The notes under the pieces are model-generated. The model ran no database searches. It saw only the letters and a list, made by a program, of their open reading frames with translations, and was not told the DNA's origin. Positions 1 through 8,700 of a DNA stretch of 29,746 nucleotides are shown piece after piece. Position 1 is the first letter of the stretch. Every line of letters begins with the position of its first letter. The stretch comes from Penium margaritaceum. Lineage: Eukaryota > Streptophyta > Zygnematophyceae > Desmidiales > Peniaceae. The stretch covers positions 86,207-115,952 of the forward strand of contig SZWC01002379.1 of the NCBI GenBank assembly GCA_023375785.1. The letters are read 5' to 3'. Made by a program: the position numbers and the translations under genes.

Positions 1-41
<41 letters not shown>
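1..41. repeat. GA dinucleotide microsatellite
   Basis: Near-perfect (AG)n run at the window edge. It continues as purine-rich, GA-biased DNA to about 345. It lies downstream of the last visible tufA exon on the minus strand, so it is probably inside a tufA intron. Confidence 0.95.
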
Positions 42-45
<4 letters not shown>

Positions 46-693
46 TAGGGGGAGAAGGGAGAGGGAGAACAAGACGAAAAGAGGAAGGAGAGGAGGTAGA
101 AAGCGAGGACGTTTGTGGGCATCACTTAGTCTTGGAAGGAAATTGGTGGGAAGATGGAGAGGGAGAGGGTGAGAGGGGGCGAAACAGACAGAGGGAGAGA
201 CGCAAAGAGGGATGAAGGAATGGAAGAGTGATGGAGGGAGAATGGAGGTAAGTGATAACAGCTGTGCATGTGGAAAACGGAGAGGAGACCTTAGCAGAGG
301 AAAAAGCTGCGCAACCCCTCTGAGAACAGAAGAGAGAGCCAGTCATTTTCCCGACTCTTTGTAAGGCTAGGGAAGCACCATGAGGTTAACTTCATTCTCA
401 GTGGTGAGAACATATTTCTCATCCCATGTTCATTAAGAACATGAGACGTTGTCCACTACACTTGCCCCTGACTCTATTTCGTTGGACAACGCAGTATCTA
501 GAGGAGGCACAGGAGACTGCATTGCATGGATCCCACCGACAATGTGAGGACATCTCGTGCCTCTTATTCCCTGTACCAATTCTTTTGCGCTAGATTTCCG
601 ACCCTGGAACCTCTGCCGCAGAGAATTTAGGTTTTCGGAAGAACACTCGTACACCGTGAACTACATGCAGTGACATCCACGCATTGTACATAC
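1..693 (-). other. Probable tufA intron 4 (3' end outside the window)
   Basis: A canonical donor (GTATGT on the minus strand) begins at 693 right after exon 4. Translating the remaining 693 bases on the minus strand gives nothing resembling the rest of EF-Tu domain 2 or domain 3. The stretch is therefore either the start of an intron longer than 693 nt or the point where the gene has lost its 3' half. It is strongly purine-rich on the plus strand up to about 345, and the small open frames there are composition artefacts. Confidence 0.6.
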
Positions 694-2239
694 CTTGACC
701 ATGCCCCTCTCCACACGTCCAGTTGCCACGGTTCCACGTCCAGTGATGGAGAACACGTCCTCCACAGCCATCAGGAAGGGCTTGTCGACAGCGCGCTCTG
801 GGATGGGGATGTAGTCGTCCACGGTGTCCATGAGGGTAAGGATCTTGTCAACCCACTTGTCGTCGCCGCGCTTGATGCCGGGGTTGGCAGTCAGAGCCTC
901 CATGGCCAGGAGGGCAGAACCAGTGGTAATGGGAATGTCGTCACCTGGGAAGTCGTACGAGCTGAGAGTCTCACGAACCTCCAGCTCCACCTGCTCGACT
1001 CCATCAGGTGTTAGGACCAGTTGGGAATTTCACAAGATGTTGCATTGCTCAGTACACTCAGACCAACGCCTGCTCCCTACCTAGGAAAATGACCAGCACG
1101 CCGGAATTCCCTGTATCCATCGAAGTGGGTCCCAGTACATCATGTGAATGACCACAACGGGAGAATCATAGCAGTTCGTGGCAAAGTCTCACCAGCTCCA
1201 GAAGTTCTGCATCGTCGACCTGGTCCTCCTTGTTCAGGAACACCACCATGGCAGGCACGCCAACCTGCGTGATTTGCGTGACCGTCACGACACAACCTCG
1301 GTTAGGTCCTGGCCAGAGAGTGCAGACAAGCAATGTTTCCGCACTTCGGTTTTCAGTCCGCCCACATTCGCCTCACCTGCTTGGCCAACAGAATGTGCTC
1401 CTTGGTCTGGGGCATAGGGCCGTCAGCGCCTGACACGACGAGAATGGCTCCATCCATCTGAGCGGCACCGGTAATCATGTTCTTCACGTAATCGGCGTGG
1501 CCGGGGCAGTCGACGTGAGCATAGTGTCTGTTCTCAGTCTCATACTCCACGTGGGCGGTGTTGATGGTGATACCACGAGCACGCTCCTCTGGGGCAGCGT
1601 CAATCTCATCGTACCTGCGGAAAGGGGGGTATAGGGGAATCTAACAGGACTCAGAACTGCAAGCAATATTTCCACACCCTGTCTCCGATGCCGCTCGACG
1701 TCACCCGCATATGCAGGACACCTGCACGCCCCTCGGGACATGCTGAATGCTGGCGATGCTCTCCGGGAGGAACATAACTCTTCGTATAGCTGCACTACTG
1801 CTCGTCTCCAGAACCACATAGCACCGTGCTGGCGAGCTCCTGCTATCTCCTCACTTGACGCCCCGCTTGTCCGGGGGAGTACTAATTTTCCTGGGGTGAC
1901 GAAATGCCGTTACAGAGGAATCCGTGTTACCGGAGTGAGCGGGACTCACTTCTTCGCCTGGCCACCAGTGATGGAAGCGAGTGCAGTGGTGATGGCGGCG
2001 GTGAGAGTGGTCTTTCCGTGATCGACGTGACCGATGGTTCCGATGTTCACGTGGGGCTTCTTGCGCTCGAACTTCTCGCGGGCGGCCCTAACGACGAGAC
2101 GGTTGCCACGGAGGGCAGCAGCGTTGGACACCCTGGTTGCTGACACGACTGCCTTCTGCGTGAAAGCTGAGCCAAGCCCAGCAGCCTCGCTGCCGCTGAC
2201 GAAGGTCAGGCGGCTTGTGGGAGCAGCGACGCAGGCCAT
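694..2239 (-). CDS. tufA: Nuclear-encoded chloroplast elongation factor Tu precursor, exons 1-4 (3' part missing)
   Basis: EF-Tu is the GTPase that delivers aminoacyl-tRNA to the ribosome, here for plastid translation. Exons on the minus strand are 2239-1950, 1614-1377, 1264-1193 and 990-694; introns are 335, 112 and 202 nt, all GT-AG, and the reading frame is continuous across all joins (299 codons). The start is the first ATG in frame. Residues 1 to about 52 are rich in Ser, Ala, Thr, Val and Arg with few acidic residues, as in a transit peptide. The mature part opens with [17 protein letters not shown]. All GTPase motifs are present: GHVDHGKT 70-77, RGITI 110-114, DCPGH 132-136, NKED 187-190, GSAL 224-227. 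Exon 4 ends about 25 residues into domain 2, in [10 protein letters not shown]. Plastid EF-Tu precursors are usually about 470 residues, so roughly a third lies beyond the window or has been lost. The GTPase part shows no stops or shifts. Confidence 0.93.
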
Positions 2240-2860
2240 GGTGTTCAGTGTAGCAATGTCTGTGACACCTGGATCTGTTGATGACTTGGTCGGAAGCACA
2301 CCACACCGAAATTTCGTCGGAGTGCAAACTGAAGAGTGACGGAAGGAGGATTTCCTTGCTTATGACAGATCGGGCACGGCAGCAGGATTAACCGAAGCGG
2401 TCGCTGCAACTTACTGCAACGGCGGAGAGCAGGCTAGCACGGCTTCATTAGTTCCAACCACCACATACTTCGCAGTCCCTCGCGCACCGCGATTCGCGCC
2501 GACGGCGTTGAGCCTCCGCTTGTCGATGTTGCCTTCGCTGAGGGCTCTCAACTGTCCTCGCCATACAGCGCTGTCCCGGACGATGATGCATTTCCCGCCA
2601 TCGTCGCCTGCCAGCCCACCCATGGTCACATCTCATCGCACCCATGCACCTTGCCGTGGCAGCTCTGACGCAGCACTCGCACAAACTCCGTGTCCACGTG
2701 GACAAAGCGTCCCAGAGGTGGGGGCCACGTAGCTCCTTATCTGTCCTGCCACTCAAGGCCCGGAGAGAGGCGGGCCCTGGTCAGGCCGCCACTCTGGCAC
2801 GTGCAAGACCACTATCTGAGAACACTGAAGAAAAGCACTTAGAGATTGACGAGATCCTCT
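2240..2860 (-). promoter_or_regulatory. tufA upstream region with two G-box cores
   Basis: This is the 5' flank of tufA. Two palindromic CACGTG cores lie at 2695-2700 and 2798-2803, about 460 and 560 nt upstream of the ATG. In plants CACGTG binds bZIP and bHLH factors that often drive light-regulated plastid genes, which would suit this gene. No convincing TATA box was found. A minus-strand open frame of 72 codons (2411-2629) lies here but resembles nothing I recognise. Confidence 0.35.
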
Positions 2861-3925
2861 ATTTCTTTTATTCGATAACTAGATGCAGCTTCGTATCCGT
2901 TCCCTTTGCGAACCAGTCGTCCATGTGCCCTTGAGGATGCGCGCGTCGTTCAAACGTTTTTTAGTCGCAGAAGGAAAACAGTCTAAGGCCCCTTTCGAAC
3001 GAGAGGCACGTAGGGCGTCGACGTATGCACAAGAAATGAGAGCCCTGGGGTTTTGGCGAGAGAAAGCGCTGTGACAAATTCGCTACGACAGATCACGCGC
3101 GTCTGATGTGCTTCGACGGGCCTCGGAAAAGCCACGCTTACTGGGCCACCACCGCCACCCGCAAGGAAGCAGGAGCACGGTGAAATGCAAGCCTTCGACC
3201 TGGACGGCCCGTTCTTTTCTTTTCAGATAACGGTGGAGTGACCATGTACCCATCAAATTCCCGATAGATCCCCCATATCCACAGACCGCTCTTTAAAATT
3301 CCCATCTTCGGAGCTCGATAAACTTATTTATCACATACCACGTAATTGCGGAATTAGAAATCCATGTCCAAATAACGTAGTATAATAACTTCATGTCCAC
3401 GTGTTCTCATTAAAACAACCGTATGCCCACACCGGGCTCTATGCTGGAAAGCAATATTCATGAACGCAACCATCCGCGACTGGAAATTATCTGGTATGGT
3501 ACCGCAAATTGCAATTTTCACCTGAAATTTACAAGGCAAGTGTCTCGGCGATAACTTGTTTAAACGGACGAAGCGTTGAGCGTGGACGTCACTCATGTCT
3601 CAAACTGTACCAGCGAGGAGTAGTAAGCACGTCCGTTTGGGGGGGGGGGGTCCACTCCACGTGGATGGGATGTGTACGAACCAGTCGATGTGTCATTTCG
3701 ATAGGTTTCAAATTGAACCCACTAGTCCATGCCGCAAAACGTTGCTCTGACACTGACATCCTTTGTCAACGTGAAGATTGCATTGCTTTGTGAGAGGTCA
3801 CAAACCTATATGGCATGAAACTTTGAACCGTGAACGTAGATTACAGCAACTCTCTATAAGATTCGCAGTAGTTCGCTATCGGTTGTGTACATAATCCTTC
3901 CCCCTTGGCATCTCAAAGCGCAACG
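2861..3925. other. Unassigned intergenic DNA
   Basis: No recognisable gene, RNA or element boundary. It contains a run of 12 G at 3639-3650. The short open frames look like chance frames. Confidence 0.5.
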
Positions 3926-4183
3926 ATGTCTTCGAGAAGGAATCCTACCCCTACCGGGGTGCCTACAAACAATGGGTGGTCTGTGGACGTCCCATTGCCT
4001 AAACCAAGCGAAGCCAGGCGACAGTGGAGGCTCCTCAAGCAAGAGTGGGACCGGAGACATGCACCCTGCCCTCATATCTTCATCAATGGCGAAGCCCCAA
4101 CCCCAGAAGTGATTTCTTGGGTCACTGGACACCGGATGCCTTCACCCCGGCACAAATATTGTGGGAACATTTGGGAACCCTGG
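3926..4183 (+). pseudogene. Possible host ORF split by the copia insertion, 5' part
   Basis: An 86-codon frame starts at ATG 3926 and is open up to the copia insertion site. Taking out the element and one target-site copy, the frame continues at 12076 for 17 more codons and stops at TGA 12127-12129. The product would be hydrophilic and basic, with a WRLLKQEWDRR segment. I recognise no family. It may be a chance open frame: a second frame is open across much of the same stretch. No splice sites or promoter were established. Confidence 0.25.
4179..4183. repeat. Target-site duplication of the copia element, left copy (CCTGG)
   Basis: CCTGG directly precedes the 5' LTR and is repeated exactly at 12071-12075 after the 3' LTR. 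A 5-bp duplication is standard for Ty1/copia integration. Confidence 0.95.
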
Positions 4184-4824
4184 TGTTGTGCTTTGTGCCG
4201 TTCTTGTACAGTTTACTGTGACCACTCGGCCGTGTCCATACTCGTGCAGATCCCTGAGGCAGGCGGCCCTGGTGACAACGGCGCGACGATAGGCGGTAGA
4301 CTACCCGTCTGGAACTGACCGACCACTGTTCGAGAGCCCCAGATGTCACCGGGACTCCTTGCTGTGCCTTCTACGTCTTGCAGGCGCCTTTCGGCGGACT
4401 GGGCATGAGGCCCATTTGCATGTTTTTGCATTGTATACTCGCTGTCAGTCAATGGATGCATGCATGTGACCAGTCGTTGTGTGTGTCTTTTGATTCTGCA
4501 CGTCTAGGTTCAGACGGCGTAGGATTCTGACATGTGTGCGCAGAGTTACGGCCAAAACAGTGGTTTTGGGCCGGTTTTAGGACAGCTCTTGGACTGCCGC
4601 GTGCGACACCCGCCGTGCGCCGCGGCAGGTATTTATGCCCTGGACCTGTCAGTTGTCATTTCTCTCTGCATATGCTATATTGAAGCATTCTGACACCTTG
4701 ACTTGTGTCTCCTAGCCAAACCCTTGCCGTTGTGTGTACAACATGTGACTGTCGTCACCGTCTGACTAGGCACTGACGCCCGGTCAGCGGCCGTGTTGCT
4801 AGGAAGCTTCTACGCACTTTCTCA
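4184..4824 (+). repeat. 5' LTR of the copia element
   Basis: 641 bp, TGTTG...CA, matching 11430-12070 along its whole length without gaps. A TATTTAT motif at 4630-4636 is a candidate TATA element about 195 bp before the LTR end, which would place transcription start in the last third of the LTR. Confidence 0.96.
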
Positions 4825-4836
4825 TGGTATCAGAGC
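4825..4836 (+). other. Primer-binding site, initiator tRNA-Met type
   Basis: TGGTATCAGAGC follows the 5' LTR with no spacer. It is the usual complement of the 3' end of plant initiator tRNA-Met and primes minus-strand cDNA. Confidence 0.95.
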
Positions 4837-4864
4837 AGTGAGACAGTTCTCACTGAGCTTCGCA

Positions 4865-5550
4865 GCAGAGACGAAGCAGAGCAGCAGCAGTGAGAGTCAC
4901 CGCTACAGCAGATCTTCTGGGACCTGTTGGAGACGGCTGTTCGTCGTCGGCATACTCTACCCACCACGTGAGATCGCAGCTGCTGAGGCAGCAGCAGCAG
5001 TGCGTACCGCCACGCAGAGGTGTGTGGCGGCTGCGGTGCATGCAGCCGCCACTCCCCCCCACAGACGCAGCAGCAGAGCAGCAGCAACAGAGCAGCAGCA
5101 GCAGAGGCGGCGGCGGCAGCCGCGCAGCAGCAGCGCAGCAGCAGCGGCCGCCACAGCAGCGTGGCAACAGCGGCGGCAGCAGCAGCGCAGCAGCGGCGTC
5201 GGCAGCAGCAATGCAGCAGCGGCAGCGGCACAACAGCAGCAGCGGCAGTCGCGGCGGCAGCAGCAGCGCAGCAGTGGCAGCATCAGCAGCAGCAGCGCAC
5301 GGCGGCGGCAGCCAGCAACACCGCGCGGTGGCGGCAGCCAGCAACAGCTGCAGCACGCAGCAACAGCGCCGCGCGCAGCAGCAGCACCGCACGCAGCAGC
5401 AGCAGCAGCAGCGCAACCGCCGCTGCCATCGCTACACATGCAGCTACGCAGCTGCTGCTGCAGTTGACAACACAGCTGCAGCAGCAGCTGGGCCGAAGCT
5501 GTTGCGCAGCTTCCGCGGAGCTGCCGCGCGCCACCGCGCAGCGGCACAAC
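4865..5550 (+). repeat. CAG/GCN-rich imperfect trinucleotide repeat in the copia leader
   Basis: About 690 bp of short (CAG)n runs mixed with CGG, GCG and GCA triplets, between the primer site and gag. Because CAG and CTG repeats contain no stop codons, most frames on both strands are open here and encode poly-Q, poly-A, poly-S, poly-R or poly-L/C. The position is untranslated leader, so none of these frames is taken as a gene. Confidence 0.9.
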
Positions 5551-5590
5551 CGTGACAAGAAAACCAAGAAAAAAAGGGAGGGGACGAGCT

Positions 5591-5660
5591 GATGTCAGCA
5601 TTGTTGGTTGCTGACGTCATCAGGTCGTGTTGACGTCAGCAACCACTTGCTGACGTTAGC
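5591..5660. promoter_or_regulatory. Cluster of TGACGTCA (CRE/as-1 type) sites in the copia leader
   Basis: Two perfect palindromes TGACGTCA at 5612-5619 and 5631-5638, flanked by one-base variants GATGTCAG (5591) and TGACGTTA (about 5651). In plants this core binds TGA-class and related bZIP factors. The cluster lies inside the transcribed leader rather than in the LTR promoter, so any role as an internal enhancer is inference. Confidence 0.45.
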
Positions 5661-5782
5661 ATTACACTTCGCAAATTTTTCAACCGAAAAGTCAAAAGTT
5701 GCCAGCTTTTCAACTCTCCAAGAAACGCAGACGGTTTTGAAATCCAGCACACTTGACCTGTCGTCCCATAGTGAGCGGCGAC

Positions 5783-8700
5783 ATGAGTTCGCCCGACGAC
5801 AAGGACAAGGGACCAGGTGATCCCTCCTCTTTTTCAGGGGTATTGAGCCCTCGCTCGCATGCCATTGAGGACCTGCGCGGCCAGCAGGAGGAGATGCGTT
5901 GTCTGTAGCGAGAGCAGACTGACGCGATCCGCACGCTGCCTGAGCTCCTGCGCGCTCAGTCCACGGCTCCTCCGCGGATTTCTGAGGAAGCTGCCGGTGT
6001 TGCGGCCTTCACCCAGCACTCGGCTCAGGTGCCCGTGACAGGTGCTCCGCCTGCTTCACCTCCTGGTGTGGTTTCCCCACCACCTGCGGACCTCCTTGAT
6101 GACGAGCCATTCATGCCAGGCTTCGAGGATGACTCCCAGGAGCGGGAGATTCGTCTTCTACAAGACCTCCGTCAGCTGCAGACGGGTATCTGACCTCCAC
6201 CCGTGTCCCCGATACGACCGTCACCTGACTTCCCCAGTGATCACCCCCTTCCAGGAGTTCTCCCTGTCACTCGCCCTCCTCAGCCTGCAGCTGCTCTCCC
6301 CACGGAGCGGCAGCCAAAGGACTTTGAGGCACCACCTCCACGGTACATCAGCGAGGATGGATTTGACTGCTGGGAGATCCTGTTTCAGGTGTGGGCCACT
6401 TCTGAGGGAGTGTGGCCTTACTACCACAGCCCATACCAGTCAACAGATCCAGCACAGGTGCTGACAGCAGCCTGGGCCATGCGAGGGCTTCTCTACGCCA
6501 TGCCACGCGAGACTGTCGTTGACTTCCGTCCCTTCCTCGGCGAGGCTGGCACAGGCACCGGAGCTGATCCTCGTGGAGGCTGGGATCTGGCGTTGTCCCT
6601 ATTGGGCGCAGAGACGCACGCCATGCGTGCCTCACACATTTGTGCTTTCCACTCTCTCCTTCAGGGACCAGCGGAGCCTGCAGCGGATTACTGGCAACGC
6701 GCCATGCGTATCTATACGCGCCTGGGGATCTCAGGGGGCACACAGCTGTGGGCGCTTCGGACGATCATGCTCGGAGTTCACCTGGAGTACACCGACATAT
6801 TCACACGATACAGCGACGCTGCTCTCGAGCCTTTCTCAGCCACCCTGCAGCTGCTCCCATGGGCCCATCAGCTTTTCCTCCAGGTGACGTCGGCCCGCGA
6901 GGCAGCAGTAGCACATCAGGAGACTTCTCTCGCTGTAGTAGTCCTCGCCTCACCACCATCTTCCCTCTTGCAGTCACCCTCACCCTCCTCCACCACGACC
7001 TCATATTCCTCCTCCTCTTCGACCCCGTGTACACCCACGCAGACACAGGGCGTTGCAGCAGCTGCCCAGGGGAAGAAGAAGAATAGGAAGCGTGGATGGA
7101 GTCAGCAACAGTCGTCATCCAGTGGTAGCAATGGTCGTTCCGTACACTGCTACAACTGTGGAGGTGCCCATCGCTACACCGAGTGCCAGCAGTCGCTCGA
7201 CTGGGAGCGCATCACTCGCGGACTTCAGGCTGTCCATGCTGCTCACACCACGTCCGGCACGTCGACCGCACACTCCTGTGGACGCGCGGTGACTACGATT
7301 GCAGCTGTTCCTGCATCCTCACCGACGAGCAGCAGTGATCCAGATCCACGTGACCGCACCATCACCGAGCTTCGTAATCTTCTGGCGCTTCGCTTTGAGA
7401 GAGGTGCGAGTGTGTTGTCATCGTCGAGTGGGTCACAGACTGCTTGTTCGTCCGTCCTCGTGAATCGTGATGACACGTGTGGGGAAGCACAGTCCGCATG
7501 TGATGATGATGGCCCTGACTGCACTGACTGGATTCATGAGTCTCACCTTCGTGATGTACGTCGTTCCTTCCCACTGACGGCTCAGCGTCCCTCTGATGCC
7601 GAGTGTTCTATTGCTTGTTGTACAGTGACGTCCACCACTCGTGACTCCGGTGGCACTTGGATCATCGATTCCGGTGCCACCCACCACATGACGTGTCGTC
7701 GTAGTGACTTTGTGGTACTTGGTCCTGTCACGACTGTCCGTTCTATTTGTACAGGTTCTGGTCAGTCCTTACGGGTTCACGGTGTTGGGGTTGTATGCTT
7801 TGATGGTCCGTCTGGCCCCCTGTATCTCTCTGACGTGCTATTTGTGCCTGATCTTGAGCTCAGTCTGCTATCTGTGCGTGCCTGCACTCTAATGGGTCTC
7901 TCCGTTGAGCATATCGCTGATTCAGCGATTGTGACTGCTCTTGACACCCGTAGCATTGTCCTGCGTGCTTCAGTCGTAGATGATTTGTACGGCATTGCTC
8001 GGCCCTCCTCCCCTTGCTCTCCCTCCTCCTCAAGTCACGTTTTTGTCACTGGTGTTCTATCCTCGGAACACCAGCGGTTGCTTCACCGACGTCTGTGTCA
8101 CGTGGGCTCCGACACTGTGTCGAAGCTCGTCCGGACAGAGCCCGCTCTTGGTCTTGACGTGGCTTCTTTCGAGAAGCCACCCAAGACCGACTGTCTTTTT
8201 TGCGCTCAGGGTAAGATGCACCGGTGCACTTACCCTGATTCGCGTTCCCGAGCACTGAGGCCCCTCAAGTTGGTCCACTCGGACCTGCTCGGTCCTCTCC
8301 CAGTCGAGTCGCTGTCCGAGAGGGGCCGGTATGTTCTGACGCTGACTGATGACTTCACCCGGATGCGGTGGGTCCACAGTCTGCGTCAGAAGAGCGACGC
8401 CGCCCTTGCGGTTTGGCTCTCGCTCGTGATGGCTGAGCGTCAGTCTCGCCACACGCTACATACCTTTCGCTCAGATCGTGGCGGCGAGTTCCTCGGCGAG
8501 ATGGAATCATTCTTTGCTGAGCACGGAATTTTTCACCAGGTCTCCGCTCCTGCTACCCCACAGCAGAACGGTGTATCTGAGCGCTGGAACCGCACCATGG
8601 AGGATGCGGTCCGCGCCATGCGGTCTGAGTGCGGTCTCCCGGAGTCCTTTGCATTCGAGGGCTTCGCCTACATGACTTGTGTCTGGAACCGCCTCCCGCA

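Noticed and set aside
122..346. Minus-strand Ser/Pro/Leu-rich frame
   Set aside because: Product of polypurine sequence in a probable intron; no domain and no link to EF-Tu.
1484..1819. Minus-strand frame of 111 codons across tufA intron 1 and exon 2
   Set aside because: It is out of phase with the EF-Tu frame and is explained by exon 2.
4793..5592. Long overlapping open frames on both strands (up to 224 codons) rich in Q, A, S, R, L and C
   Set aside because: They arise because CAG/CTG repeats cannot form stop codons. They lie in the retrotransposon leader and lack any domain.
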